Of a stretch of 64,000 nucleotides of DNA, positions 11,484 to 33,690 are shown piece after piece. The notes under the pieces are model-generated. The model was not told where the DNA came from. It did no database searches and saw only the letters and a program-made list of their open reading frames with translations. A program made the position numbers and the translations under genes. Position 1 is the first letter of the stretch. The number at the start of each line of letters is the position of its first letter. Source of the stretch: Anopheles merus (Eukaryota > Arthropoda > Insecta > Diptera > Culicidae). The DNA is taken from the NCBI RefSeq assembly GCF_017562075.2, contig NC_054084.1, positions 48,630,697-48,694,696 on the forward strand. The letters run 5' to 3'.

Positions 11484-12887
11484 TTACCAAGTTTCGTTGC
11501 CAAGGAAAGCTCTTGCAATGGTTTCGTGCTTACTCTCGTCCATGCTCAGCTCGTACTGGATCAAAATTACCAAATATGTAGTTGCTGCACCCACCAGCTA
11601 TAAGTAAAAGAACATTGTTTTTCAGAACATTGTTCGGACCACAGTTGGTCGGCGTAGGCACAAACGTACCGTAAAAATGAGCGAAAAATCCAAGCTAAAC
11701 AGCCCGCATGCGGAAAATCGCACTTTCCGATGGAGCATCTGTAGGGAAAGGTGCATCAATTTCCCCGCCAGCTCACTGTCCGCCCCGGCAGCCGCATTAA
11801 GCAGCTTGTGCACATTCGATCCGATGTTGTCGTTCTCTTGCACCAGCGAGCTACTGCCGTAGACAATGTTGAAAACTCCAAAGCCATACACCATGGCCTG
11901 GCAGAGGAAAAACATCGCAAACTGTCCCTTGGAGAATGGTGAGTCAAGGGAGGTGGATCCGAGCAGTGCGTCCAGCACGTAGTAAGAGTTGAACACGATA
12001 ATAAGAAACACGATCGTCACAATGGTCAGCATTTGGATCGTGAAGTAGTCCTCGGCGTAGCTGCACGCTTCGCACAATGCATCCTGGATTTCGGCTACCG
12101 TTGACACCACATCCGGCATCGATTTGTCGTTGTTGGAGTAAACGGATGCGATGCCCAGGGGCCGTTGGATCTTGATCGCGTGCCAGTAGCTGGGTCGCCG
12201 TTGGGGCGAGATTCTTTTCTCTAATGCCGCTTGCTTGAGATGCTTCAGTACCTTGTTCAGCAGGTGAAAACGGTGCTTGGTTTGGTTGACGAAGCACAGA
12301 AACAAAACGATCACCATCGACATCATGAAGTAGGGCAACAGGAACGCCATCCAGGTGGTCACGCTCGGGTAGGTATCGGAGGAAATAAACACAGCCAGGC
12401 ACACGACTAGATAGAGCGTGCTGATAATCGCCTTAGTTAGCATTACCAACAGGTTGTAGTGCAGCGTACTCTTGTAGTTCGTCTCCATGCCTATCTCCTT
12501 GAAGCGTCGATCGATGCTGGCCAGTGCGTGGAAGCATTTGATCAACTTGTTCCGCTGGAAGATGCTGCAGAAGAACGTCATGAAGAGTGCCGTAATACCG
12601 ATGGTGAACTGTAGCACATCTCCCAACGTGCTGATGTCGGTGCGGAAGAAGAACCGCGTTATCGTGTCTCCTTGCAGCAGTGCGTTCACGTAGCAGCTAC
12701 AGAACAGGATCACGTGGACGCTCGAGTTGATGTAACCGAAGGGAGTGCAGCGCAGCATCATCAACTCGGTCGGTCCCTTCACAACAGTAAACGGCGTCAT
12801 GCCGACCAGAAATGAAACACGCAGCACGGGCCGTTGGGCGGCATAAAAGTCCTTTGGGTTGAGAAAAGTTCGCAAACACTTCCGCAT
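11484..12887 (-). CDS. Gustatory receptor, Gr28-like (7tm_7 family)
   Basis: Two exons on the minus strand, 12887-11670 and 11597-11484. The donor GTACGT starts at 11669 and the acceptor TATAG ends at 11598, leaving a 72-bp phase-0 intron. The product is 443 residues with about seven hydrophobic segments. The family signature lies at the C-terminus, where the short last exon supplies the TYLVILIQY motif (the TYhhhhhQF box). The EIQDALCEACSYAEDYF and MLTIVTI segments resemble Drosophila Gr28a/b, so this is probably the mosquito Gr28 orthologue (called Gr33 in An. gambiae, from memory). It is a plasma-membrane ligand-gated channel subunit of chemosensory neurons. Gr28 proteins are also linked to heat, light and RNA sensing. 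Reading only the first exon would give a false 421-residue product ending in the intron. Confidence 0.9.
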
Positions 12888-15800
12888 TCCGGCTGGAGGT
12901 CAAGGTGTAGCTCGGCTGGGATCGGATGCTAAACTAAACTGCTGATTCCATCGCACGAGACTCTAGTTTGAGCTCGTTTAGTTTAATGGCCCTCTTCGAT
13001 AGCTTCCCCAGCATGTATGAACGTTTCCCAGCGTGTCGTGGAAACTGTCGTGATGAGCAAAGTGTCCAAAGTGAAGAACAGCCTCAACAAGAATATCATT
13101 TGCATCGTTAAATATCGCTTCGCCGTATATTTGTGTGTATATGTGTTTGCTCCAAAGCAAATAGAACACTGATACCACTGACAACAACTCAACCCATGTG
13201 GCCAATTTAGTCACCGACTAACATGGGATTACTTTCTGTTTCCTTTTTCCAACAGTACACAGACACATTTCATATTTCCGTCACGTTTTTGCCTCAACTG
13301 ACATGGGTGAGGCTATCCCTAATGCGTATTCCACCGGGTGTAACGTCACCCGTTAGTCATTTGTGGAAACGCTTGTAATAAACTGCGGCGGTCGATCCTA
13401 TCGCTTCGAAAGGACATTCGCTGACAGGACCATAAAGGCATAGGTGTGTCGCTGTGGTTGATGCACATAAAGTTGTGTTTGAATTTTGCTTTATTGCCTG
13501 ACAAGCAAACAACACAACATGGCGGTCGGATAAACATCGACATCTATGAAACGCTATCTTTATTCGAATCTATCGATGGCTAGCCGGTTAGGAGACAGCA
13601 GTGCGAAAAAGACCATCCAGGCGATAACATCACCTGGTTCTAACGCTTAGCGACATGCAATAGACAGGATATCTTGAAAATTTCTTTCTGACTTGAGGCT
13701 ACAAATTGCTTTCAATTAGAAAATTTGATTACAAAATTTAATATAAAAATGTTTGGCAGTTTTGTTATGCAGTCAGGTTATATTGTTCAACAGAAAAGGA
13801 CTTTTGTTTGAAAGTATTAATTGCCAAAAAGTGTGCTCGGCGTTAAAAAAAAGCTTTATAGCGCGGATAAAACAGCTCGATAACATTACAGCTGGTCATT
13901 GTGCATTCTCGCATCGTATCACGGCCATCCCGGAAGGACAAATGGAAGCGAGTGAATGGCAAGATGATAAAAGCAAAAGTGTATGCCCAAAACTTTACCA
14001 AATTCTAGCGTTCACCAGCCAGCAAACTCTCGACCCACGGGGGAGGCAAAGTGTATGTGCAAACATTGAACAAACTCCGCTGAACGTTACCGAGAGACCT
14101 TGTCATAATGAATGGACGGATTATTTACGATTCAAGCAATTGGACGGATCGAAACTGGAAGGAACTGGCGCTCGTCTGCCGCAGGTCATCTCATCATCGT
14201 CGGCACCAGATGGCTAGCAGCAGCCCGCCTGCTGCCCCGTTTGTCATTGATGGAAGGAAGGATCCAGAGTCAGCGCCCGCTCACCGATCACCCGACGATC
14301 GTGCGACGTGCTGCTGCGTTATAGGCTGGCGACGATCGGTTGGTGTGTCGGCAGGCTGGCTCATCCATTCAAGGGAGAGCGAGCGCACACCGGTACAGGG
14401 AGCACGGTGTTTGGTGAACGATTCGAGATTCAGAGCGAGCGGCCGACCGTGAACCACTTCAGTCACGCCGAAAATGTCCTTGAACCATCAGTAGCATCTT
14501 ATTTTGACGTCCCATTAGCGCGGTACTGGAAGTAAAAACAAAACCCCAATCTAAGCTGATGCTTAGCAACAGCAACGCACTCATTAGATCGGGCTGTTTC
14601 GTGTGATGTTCTTATCGTTTCCATCGCGCCTTCCTTTTGTGGGGAGCATTTTGGGACGACCGACGCAGACCGGATCCAATCCGGAAGGGAAAGTATAGCC
14701 GAGAATCTTCTGCCAATCCTTCAATCCTGAGTGTATAGATCATCAGGTGTGCGATCCTAAGAGGGATTGTTAAAGTACATCCGCTGTTTCGCGAAGGCAA
14801 CCTCTTCTGAAGCTGAGCAGCTGTATCAGGTTTGAATCATCACGTGATTAGGCAAAATCCACCCGACATTGGAAAAAGCTATATTTCCGTCGGTTGGGCT
14901 CCGACCGGTCACTGCGGGTTGCCACATCGGGGGCTGCTAATTCTGTTTGCGCACATTTGAAGAAGCTAGCACGTAACCGGAACCGGTTATATCGATGTAC
15001 ATCTTGCAGTCTGCGGTCTGGCGAGCATGGCTTTCCGTGCGCAACGGGATCATTTCAACTTGAACTTCACTCAGTTTCAATGCGCTTTTAGAGAGGTGCA
15101 CTTGATCAGAGGTTGGTTTAGCCAGGCACGTGGGACGAGATGTTGAGAATGACTTTCATTTTCATGCTCGCTGATCCTGACTGGTTTGATGCATTTGAGC
15201 GGGGTAAGAGCCTACCCACGTATGGGGTGGACGTTTTGGACGGTTTGATGTTGGTTGGTTTGCGATGCGTTACTGCTGTTTGTTTGAACATAGCTTTACG
15301 TTTTATCGCTCAAGGTATCCACGCACCATTCGAAGGAACGAAGGTAGCAAATTGATCCTCTGCCTATTATCCGCCGGTAATGTCTTGACAAAATCCCACA
15401 CACCCATACAGCGCTTGGTTGTTTCTCGAAAAGGTACTAGAAGGTTCGCATTATTTAGCGGAGAAGACACTGAATAAATGCTGCATATCGCACCGCGCTG
15501 ATCAACGTTTCGCTAGTCAACGACCTGGCTTTTTAGCCGCGTGAACAAGCAAATAAAAATAATTGCATTTTACACCCTTGAGCAAACAATTGTCTTGCAC
15601 ACCGAAAATCATGTTGCATGAAATATTATCTACATCCACAGGGACGGTGGAAGAAGGGGGGTTGTGTTTATTGTTTGGCTTGCAAACCGTATCGAAAGGA
15701 AAATCGTATCCACACTGCACCACCTTTACAAGCGCAACGTGAATAGTGCACCTGCAGGCCCACTGTTTGTTATTCGTACGAAGATAGATATGTCCCATAT

Positions 15801-16956
15801 TAGGGTTGTGGGGTCGTGGGAGAATGGCAACACAGGCTTCTGACGATTGGGCGTCAAGAAGTACTCCCGTATGTACTACTCAACGGTATACTAGTGCATA
15901 GAAGAGCATACAATTCAGACAGACATGTCTAACAGTTTGTTCCATATCGCAAAATTATTTTTATTTCAAGTGCTTTCAGTATTTCTCAAACGATCTGCTA
16001 AAGAATACAAGAGCCCACAACCCAGCCTCGAGTATTCACTATGGAGGTGATTTCATTCCCCGATTAATTGAGACAGTTTTGATCGATTCTCGCTGAACGC
16101 CCTTGACAGGAACAGCAACAAAAGAATCGTTTAGCAGACAAAACAATTGCAAGTGAATAGTCAAAACCGAAAGTAGGTAGTACCACTTTATGCAATAAAC
16201 TTCCCAGCCCCTAACCCATTTCGCGGGCAATGAATTAATGTAGGTGACGCTATTTAGTGACGGAATGGGCTAGTAAAGTGCAAGCGTGTCGTAACGCTAA
16301 TCTGCACAATTACAAACCGGAGCATCGGACCATCGTCCGCAGAGGCGCTACTTGGGATTGTGGTAGCTGCAGGGTAGCCATTAATGTTACGTACGTAGCA
16401 TAGCTATCAAGACGCTACGTACGCGAGGCGTAGCAAAGGGGCGCACAATACTGGAGCATCAGATCCGTGCTTATTTCCAGTTTTCCATGAGGCAGACATA
16501 CGAGGCGAGTTTCAATCGATCGATTGGAAAGTGCTGCGTAGTGCGGGGGTGAAAGGAAAAACAAATCACTCGATTATTAAATGCGCAAAGTATGCAAAGC
16601 CACGCAATCACGCGCCAAACGCATCCTAGAATGTGGTTTCTTCACTCAAAGGAAGTGAGTTGAGTATTAGTTGTTGAATAACTATCTTGGCGTTAAGCTT
16701 CGATAACAGGGGTTTCAATATGCTAGTACAGTATAATGAATGAAGCATATAAATTGGTTACAGATTTACAAAGGTACAGGCATATTTTTGTTTAATTTTA
16801 AGCCTTAATCAATCACTATGACGATGAATAATTATTGCTAATTGTAATCTGTCACCATATCCGATATTCTTCACGTGAAAAACGAAGAATTTATCAGATC
16901 ATACTATCAGGGAACTTACCAACTTATAATGAATTTTCAGAAAAAAAATCCAAAGT
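12888..16956. other. Intergenic region upstream of the receptor
   Basis: No gene is supported. The longest ORF (13753-14217) has no recognisable family, and the rest are short and overlapping. A 10-bp inverted repeat lies at 16390-16399/16414-16423. Confidence 0.55.
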
Positions 16957-16969
16957 AGAAATATAACAT

Positions 16970-17177
16970 CTTCTTCTTCTTTGGCTCAACAACCGATGCC
17001 GGTCAAGGCCTGCCAACCCACTTGTGGGGTTGGCTTTCAGTGACTTATTGATTTCCCCCCATAGCAGGATAGTCAGTCCTACGTATGGCGGCACGGTCTA
17101 TTTGGGGCTTGAACCCATGACGACGGGCATGTTGTTAAGTCGTACGAGTTGACGACTGTACCATGAGACCGGCCCTG
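16970..17177 (-). mobile_element. tRNA-derived SINE, complete, minus strand
   Basis: On the minus strand it starts near GGCCGGTCTCATGG, has a pol III B box (GGTTCAAGCC, plus-strand GGCTTGAACC at 17105-17114) and ends in an (AAG)n tail. It is bounded by a perfect 13-bp target duplication AGAAATATAACAT at 16957-16969 and 17178-17190. The body matches the plus-strand copy at 42817-43033. Confidence 0.9.
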
Positions 17178-17190
17178 AGAAATATAACAT

Positions 17191-20100
17191 ACATCAAGTA
17201 AAAATTTGATATATGAAATAAATATATGAAAAAAAGAATTGAAAAACTAAATAATTTTAAAAAAAGTAAATAGATAAAAAACAATTAAAAAACTAAATAA
17301 TTTCAAAATTGTTGTGTAATATCAGCTTGAACACAAAATTCGTTCGTGTTCAATCAAACAGTATAACACGATTTGATTTATTGGTTGCCAATGAAGACAA
17401 ACGGCACATAGACAACCAAATTAAATCTGAGCTAATAGCCCTTCTAGCCACATATTCTGATTGAAACTGATTGAATTGAACTACGGTTTGTACGATGCTC
17501 AGCTCAACTGCAGCGACTGTAGTAATCTGCGAACTCAGAACAACCAACCAATGCTAGGCAAACTCCTGTCCAATCGCCTTAATCGCAAAGCCTAACGAAT
17601 TTTAAAGTGCTCCAACGCCGGCGGCCTACAGAATAAAAGATGCGCTAAGACAAAATGGAAAGTTGTTTTCCGTCAGCTCTCGGAGGTCTCATCATCATCT
17701 GCTGCTAGCACCGCGCAAGATCTTTCGCTAGTCCGCGATCTTCGTATGTTTGGAGCGCGCGCCCGTGTGTGTGTACGTCAGTGTGATGATAAATGACTGC
17801 ATGCCAGGTGGTGGTATACTATGTTGGTACAGCGGAAAGCGTTATGCGGTTCTACGATGCGTCCTCCCTCTACCCTGGCGCATGCAACTGCTGCAATTGC
17901 TCAATGTATCGCAATCGTGGCAGTATCCCACCCACCAACCGAAGGAGGTTGTGGTGGCTGTAGCGTAGTAATGAAGTGCCATAATTATGATTCCTCCTTC
18001 ATCGTTCCCTGCATCGATTGCGCTACACTTGCAAGACCTGGCATATTTTGGTGCAATCAACGCAATGTTTTGTGCTATTCAAATGGACTCATGATTAGCT
18101 GGCAAGTGTCATCCCGGCGAGCGTCGTTCCCTTCACTTACGACCATGCGGAAACCTTTTTGTTCAGTTTCATTGCTGCGTCCCGAACTGTGTGGAACTAG
18201 ATTAGCTCACTCCTCAGAACAGACGAGCCATGTAGCACTGACCCACATATTAATGCGAAGGAAACTCAATGCGTCCGTGCATGGACGCACTACAGACGCA
18301 ACAGTGCTTGGTTCACACGCTCCCATCCCAAACCGGGTTTGACCCCAGATCGGAAGCACACGCCTTTACCATCCCGGGGGTACCGGCTGTCAATTGTGCC
18401 GGTGGCTATATAAACGAAAGTGGTTACGCAACGACATGGCCATCGAATTTCGGCGTAAGAGAGTGCGACCACACCGATGATGATGGCCAATGTGATGCCA
18501 GGGCTGTCCTACAACGCCTACCATGCGCTCCTTCTCATTGCACCTTCCACCGTCGACCGCCGAACCCGAAATGGGCGGAAAAAGACCTACGCGATTTGGG
18601 TCGCGACCGGCGAAATTCCCGCCATCCATCCGCCGTAGGCCGTAGGTGACAAAGGCCATCGGCTATAAGAAAAAGAAAGTGGTGGGTCTGACGGTGTGGA
18701 AAGCGTACGAAAATAGTAACAACAAAGCAGCTGCCTTGCGATGTGCGGAGCGACGGCTCCCCGATCCCTAGATGGATGGGGTTTATCCGATGCGGAAGAC
18801 AGTTGATGCCATTTTCCCAATAGTATGACAGCGCGGCCACGTTAGAAGTGCCATCGTCATCATATGGCGGTGATGGCGATGACGTAATTTCCCCTTCAAA
18901 GCACTCGCGCACACCATGTTCGTCGTGCTTGTGCTCCCGCTGGGTTGACTTATCGAACGACCGATGCCACTGATCACGGAGCCAGCCAGCCTGTACGATC
19001 GTAGACCTCGACTCAAGGGAAGGCGGAGGCTTTCCTCTCCCCGAAAAAAAGTGGATGGAAACAACCGCACTCTCTTTGCACAGCCACGGATAATATCAAC
19101 GAATAATTCTGGTGACCTCATGGGACGTGAGATTAGCTCCATCAAGGGTCACACCGGCAAAGGTGTGTTGCATCATAGTGATAGGATGGGGTTTTTTTAA
19201 GTGCGTAGTCTATGCGAGACACGTTCCCGTGACGAGTCCTACGAGGCCCTACAAGCAGAAGGGGGCCAAATTCCACGCCACTGAAGAAGTGTCCGCCAAT
19301 TGTGGGGGATGATGGTGATGCGTTGGAATGATGATGTTCACTGAACATTATTCAACGCACTTGAACAGGCCCGTGACGCGTTCCGTGGTCACAAATGGGT
19401 TTCCACTCTCATCGTATCCAGCGAGGAGAATCCCTTGTTTATCTTGTGGTCCAGATGAAACGGTGCGGAATGCAAGCTTGCGACAACGAGCAATTATTAA
19501 ATGAGCTTTATGCAATCGTGGCCGAGCAAAACACGGAGGCGAAAAGCGCATTGTCTCTTTTTTTACGCGATGTTTTATGGGAAGAAGCTGTAACAGGGCT
19601 TAAGCTTGGTCGTGTAAGGTGATGTCAAATTTGACGCTCTGGAACAATGTTGTGCTTAGGTGGCACCGTTTTGTTCCTCTGGCTGGAATGAGATTGGGGG
19701 CTCACCAAACACAATGATCGCCAAAATTCCCAAAAACGGCCGTTTAGCCGGATTTGAACGTAACGAAAGGTGTTTTTTCTTTCTATTACACCGTGGGTTT
19801 CATCTTGCGATGTTTTGTGCGTACGATCGCTTTGGGAGTTGTTCCTGGGAATGGCGGCCAACGAGCATGCACCATTGGGGAAGCTGGTCTTGTCTACCGA
19901 AAGCATTGCGATAAATATTTCAGTAGGATGTGCCGATTGTCAATTTGCCCCTTTCCATCTTTCGAATGCAAAAACTTACGTAGCGCAAATAGTGGGTTTG
20001 ATGAGAGCGCGGGATATTGACGTCCGTTAAACTAATAGTTTCATAATACCCTTTGGCCGTTTGGCCAGTGGGGAATTGACACACTTTGTGGTACATTTAT

Positions 20101-20741
20101 ATAGGTTTTTTTTCTCCGGTGAACTGGGATGGTAATCAGCTGCTATTCACTTTCGCTAAATTGTTAACGATTAGATACAATGAATAGTTTTATTAAATTG
20201 TGGCTACAGTTTATTTGTAATCGTAAAAGGAAAGGCCATTAACAAATGGCAAACCACACGAAAAGCATAATTTGAATAAAAGGTAATATCAAGATATCAA
20301 TAGAAGCTTTGGCTAAACGCACGCAGTTTGTATGCGAGGCGAGAGTGGAAGGAAACCGATTTTGAGCGGATATCGTTAGCAGCCCATGCGAATCCAAAAC
20401 GAATCATGAAAACTCCATTCCGGACACACGCCGTTAGGAAGTGGTTTACGGAACAGGGGCGAACAATAACGACTGTTATTGATGTACATAACAGCTAAAC
20501 AGAGTTATGCGGCTAAACAGGTGGCACTTTTGGAGCAGTACGAACAAAGTATTGCAGGTGATCCGGGTGCCCAGCGATCAAGCCATAGATTTCATAATAT
20601 TTATTACAATAACTCATCTTGTTTTGATTGCTCTTAATATGACCCGGGTAAACTGCATGCAATCTGAATGTCAAAGAGGATTAGGATCCGTGGTCGGAAT
20701 TTTAATACGTGTAAGTCTATGGAATGCTTTAAAGTTTCTAG

Positions 20742-20806
<65 letters not shown>

Positions 20807-20834
20807 TATTATTATTATTATTATTATTATATTA

Positions 20835-20915
<81 letters not shown>

Positions 20916-22790
20916 TTATTATTTTTTATTATTATTTTTATTATTATTTTTTTATAATTAAAAAATATAATTTTTAAAATTTTTATATTGTAACAGTTAA
21001 AATAATTGTTATTTTTTTGTCATTTTGCTATTCTAGTTAGTTTTTATATAGCTTTTGACAATTGGTGGCTGAACCATGTTAATTCATGTGGTTGGGGAGT
21101 GTAGGGACCGATGGAGCGAGTTCACATTTTGGACCACTTCAATGGTGTAGAAAGATGTTTTGCAGTGTAACAATCCCTAGTTCATTTACTTTTTACTTTT
21201 CTCAAAAATATGTCGATAAACAAAACATCGTTTATGTTACAAAAATGCATTGAAAACCGTTTTGCATAATCGCATAGCATATTTTATATTTTTCGTATAT
21301 TTTTCCATTTCATCAAAGCGTATATTTTTCCATTTCATCCCGTTGGTTTGATCTCCACAGTTATACAATAAAACTCCATGGAAAGATTCACCGCATGGCT
21401 CTGTTCATCTTCATGTGATTAATTTATTGAGCAGAAAAAAAAACGTTGTTACCTAATCTTCTGCCATACATGATGCACATTTTAGCACCTATGCGGGGCT
21501 TGCCGGTGGAATGTTTGCCTAGCCGAGCTGACCGCAAAAGTCAAGCTTCATGTCAGTGAACAGAGACGTAGCGCCATACACCACACAAAACACCTACAAC
21601 GAATGAGTTCATCGAAAAACGGCAAAGCGAATTTGGTTTTTTCTTCACTGTGCAAGCAGCTTTTTTGCACTGTGTCCAGGTTGCATGAATATGCATGAGC
21701 GCACTATATAGTTTGGTGTGGAATTGGGGAAATAGGCAGACACTAACTTTTGCATCACCTAAGTGATGACAAAGAGTGCGTCTGGAGCTATCAGCGTGTC
21801 CGATCATCTGGAACAAGGCGCATCATTCTTTGTCGGTGCTGGCGTTTTGGTTGTTTGGGACGCTGATCGCGTGCAAAAATGTGCACTTTCGCTTTCCGCA
21901 TAGCTGGCTGATGCTATTCAAAAGAAGAAGAATAAAAGAAACAACAACCACCAGTCAGTGAGATGAGACAGAGGGCACTGGAAGAGAATCCACCATTGAT
22001 GGATTACAGACACTGTCGTGGTAAGGTCATGCAGGTACAGAAGATTTAATAGATATTTTGATTGAATTTATTTACCACAGTAGCGTTCACATCGATTCGT
22101 CAGGCTATCGTGGCCTTTGCCAGTTATGAAGCTCTCTGAAGATACCAGCGACCGGTCCCCAGACGAGCTTTCTTGGCGCAGTGAAGTGGCCTTTGGACAC
22201 AGTAATAATAAAAAAAACATCCCCAACTGTACCTAGACATACGATTGGCAAGTATTCGCATGTCCGCATGTCAGTTCCGTTGTGTTGATCATTTGTGCAG
22301 CACCCCCACCAAAATCACGCTCGCTTCAGAGAAGATCACCGAGAGAGTAATGTTTTGGAAGAGCGCGATAGAGAGTGTAGGATGGAAAACCTTCGTACTT
22401 GGACTGTACGAATATTCCATCTGAACATTCCTGTTGGAAGTTTGCAAAATATGTATTTTGTTGTTGCGAATAACTCTATTAATGGTTGACACGATTGATC
22501 CGTTTAACAAATTGGGAATGCTTATTTTTTACAAAAGATTTTTGTAAACTTTCAATAACTGTTGCAACGAGTTAGTTCTGAAGCACCGTAAATTCCCGCC
22601 AAACTGCTCCGGGTCGAACATTCCAGCAATGAGTGGTTCCGTGCCAAAGAGAATCACAGAGGCACTGAGCGCGAGACTGCAACCAAGAAATGAGCGTCCA
22701 AGTACAACGATCTTCTCTGGAGAAAAGAGAGCGCGCCCCGTGCAAGAGAAACGCGGCAGTCTGATCTAGAGTGGTGTAGCCTTCCCGCGA
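17191..22790. other. Intergenic region without a supported gene
   Basis: AT-rich sequence 5' of the lectin gene 2 promoter, holding the (ATT)n block. The 173-codon ORF at 17821-18342 has no family resemblance and overlaps others, so I do not call it. Enhancers of lectin gene 2 could lie here but cannot be recognised. Confidence 0.5.
20743..20954. repeat. (ATT)n microsatellite
   Basis: About 200 bp of ATT trinucleotide with a few slips, grading into T-rich sequence. The poly-Ile/Leu/Tyr ORFs here are artefacts. Confidence 0.95.
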
Positions 22791-22795
22791 TCAGC

Positions 22796-22832
22796 TATAA
22801 ACCGAAGTCGCGACTCCGTTTTGCGTTCAGTT
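22796..22832 (+). promoter_or_regulatory. TATA plus initiator core promoter, probably of lectin gene 2
   Basis: TATAAA at 22796-22801 is followed by an arthropod-type initiator TTCAGTT, with the A at 22829, 33 bp from the first T. A good splice donor (GTAAGT at 22961) closes the resulting leader exon. The next well-placed acceptor upstream of an ATG on this strand is that of lectin gene 2 at 32128. Confidence 0.55.
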
Positions 22833-22960
22833 TTATGCTAAGCTTGCCGACGTGCCAGCATAAAAGCGGATAGGTTCCTCGCTCAAGCGCAGATCCACAT
22901 ATTGTATTGTGATTTCGGTAGTGTGTGCTCAAAGTGCCAAAGCAGAGTCTAGCAACACGT
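22829..22960 (+). other. Predicted non-coding 5' leader exon of lectin gene 2
   Basis: It runs from the initiator A to the donor AC|GTAAGT at 22961. Joining it to 32129 would give a leader that reaches the ATG at 32141. Lectin gene 1 likewise has an acceptor just before its ATG, so the paralogues seem to share a leader-intron design. This is inferred, not shown by transcript evidence. Confidence 0.5.
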
Positions 22961-32128
<9,168 letters not shown>

Positions 32129-32140
32129 CAAACTACCACC

Positions 32141-32962
32141 ATGTCTGTACTGCGGACACTGACACTGTTGGCCATCGGTGCAACTGTCGTGCTGGCCCAG
32201 CGGCGTCTAGCCCTGCCAGATCCCCGAAGCTGCGCCAACCGTAAGTAACGAGCGGGTTGAAGCCACTCTCTTCGTCTACAATTGGCTGACTCTCTGGTGC
32301 ACTGTTTTTCGTTTCGCCAGGTGTACGACATGCGACGTACCGTGATGCCCGCGGAGTAGCCCATTCGTACTTCTTCAGCTGGGAACACGCACCGACCCGC
32401 AGCCTGGAGGTTGACTGGCTCGATGCCCGTAACATCTGCCGACGACACTGCATGGATGCCGTCTCGATGGAGACGCCCCAGGAGAACGAGTTCATCAAGC
32501 AGCGCATCGCCCGTGGCAATGTCCGGTACATCTGGACGTCTGGGCGCAAGTGTAACTTTGCCGGATGCGATCGTCCGGATCTGCAGCCCCCGAACGAGAA
32601 CGGCTGGTTCTGGTCCGGCTCGGGCGTCAAGATTGGACCGACCACGCAGCGCAACACTGGCGACTGGAGCTACACCGGCGGATACGGCCAACAGCAACCG
32701 GACAACCGTGAGGCGGCTCAGGTAAGAGCTCAGATTCGGTACAGTGTATTTCGTTCTGGAGAACCATTCCATTCACTATCCACCTTCTTCTGCCTTCACA
32801 CAGGGTAACGATGAATCGTGCCTGTCGATCCTGAACAACTTCTACAACGATGGGCTGAAGTGGCACGACGTTGCCTGTCACCATCTAAAGCCGTTCGTGT
32901 GCGAAGATTCGGACGAGCTGCTGAACTTTGTTCGCTCCCGCAACCCGGGCATCCGTCTGTAA
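32141..32962 (+). CDS. Secreted C-type lectin domain protein (lectin gene 2), exons 32141-32240, 32321-32721, 32804-32962
   Basis: Three coding exons join to 219 residues. The first splice divides Arg C|GT exactly as in lectin gene 1. The second, phase 0, falls between AAQ and GNDESC and has no equivalent in gene 1. Residues 1-19 are a signal peptide ending VVLA. One C-type lectin-like domain covers about 40-205, with Cys at 73, 77, 111, 116, 173, 191 and 200, a QPD motif at 159-161 and WHD at 187-189. The acceptor CATTGCAG ends at 32128, 12 nt before the ATG. The protein strongly resembles the insect Clect27/schlaff and CG4115 type, which includes a secreted apical-matrix protein needed for cuticle layering. 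Exact orthology is not settled here. Calcium-dependent galactose-type binding is suggested by QPD but not proven. Confidence 0.92.
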
Positions 32963-33690
32963 GGATGGAGTGTGTCACAGTGAAATTTGGACTAGTGTGA
33001 GTGTGATGATGACACGTCGACACACACACACACACACACACACATGAGAAGAGGCAGTGATCCCTTGCGCACCGGAACAGAAAACATCATTCGTTAGTGC
33101 AGTAGCGAGACACGTTACTGCATTTTTTGTGTGTATGAATCGCTCAAGAGAAAGGGAAAGAGAGATGAAGCTTCAGCATTACTATTCCACCGTCGATCGG
33201 GAATGATCAGTTGATTGGTTTCGTTTCGATCTGTAACGTACAAGCCAGCAAACGCCACCTTCCCTGAGTAACTAAGTAATGCGACTAAAATGATACTAAA
33301 GCAGCACAACGCACCACCGCAGCAGTTTCAGAGCCGGTCAAGGCAGTTTGTTGGATCGGGCCAGGCGTTGTATGGGCTTCGTGCGTGTTTTTATGTAGAT
33401 CTGTTTTGTATTGTAACTCTGTTTAATTTCTATTTATTGTACTATAAGAAAGTCTTCAACCAGTTTTTGGACCATCATCAGTATCGCCAAGACACGCCTC
33501 GAGATAAAGAAAAGAAGAAAAGGACGGAAAGAGAGGACAAAAATTGAATCAGACAAGGTCAGATGGTTAAGATCGGCATACATTGAATATTTTGAAATCA
33601 TGGAAAATGTCAAACAACACGAAAAGAATTGGATGAATCGTTGTTTTTAAATTTGTAAGTTTTTGTTTTCACTTGAATGAGAATAAAAAG
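32963..33690 (+). terminator. 3' UTR and poly(A) signal of lectin gene 2
   Basis: AATAAA at 33682-33687 lies about 720 nt after the stop codon. A short (CA)n lies at 33020-33042. No other signal is better placed. Confidence 0.5.

Noticed and set aside
11622..11669. C-terminus VRLCLRRPTVVRTMF of the receptor as read from one exon
   Set aside because: It is intron read-through. The spliced last exon gives the canonical TYLVILIQY ending.
13753..14217. 154-codon ORF between the receptor and the SINE
   Set aside because: No family resemblance, no promoter or splice context, and length near chance for this region.
17821..18342. 173-codon ORF
   Set aside because: No recognisable domain; competing ORFs overlap on both strands.
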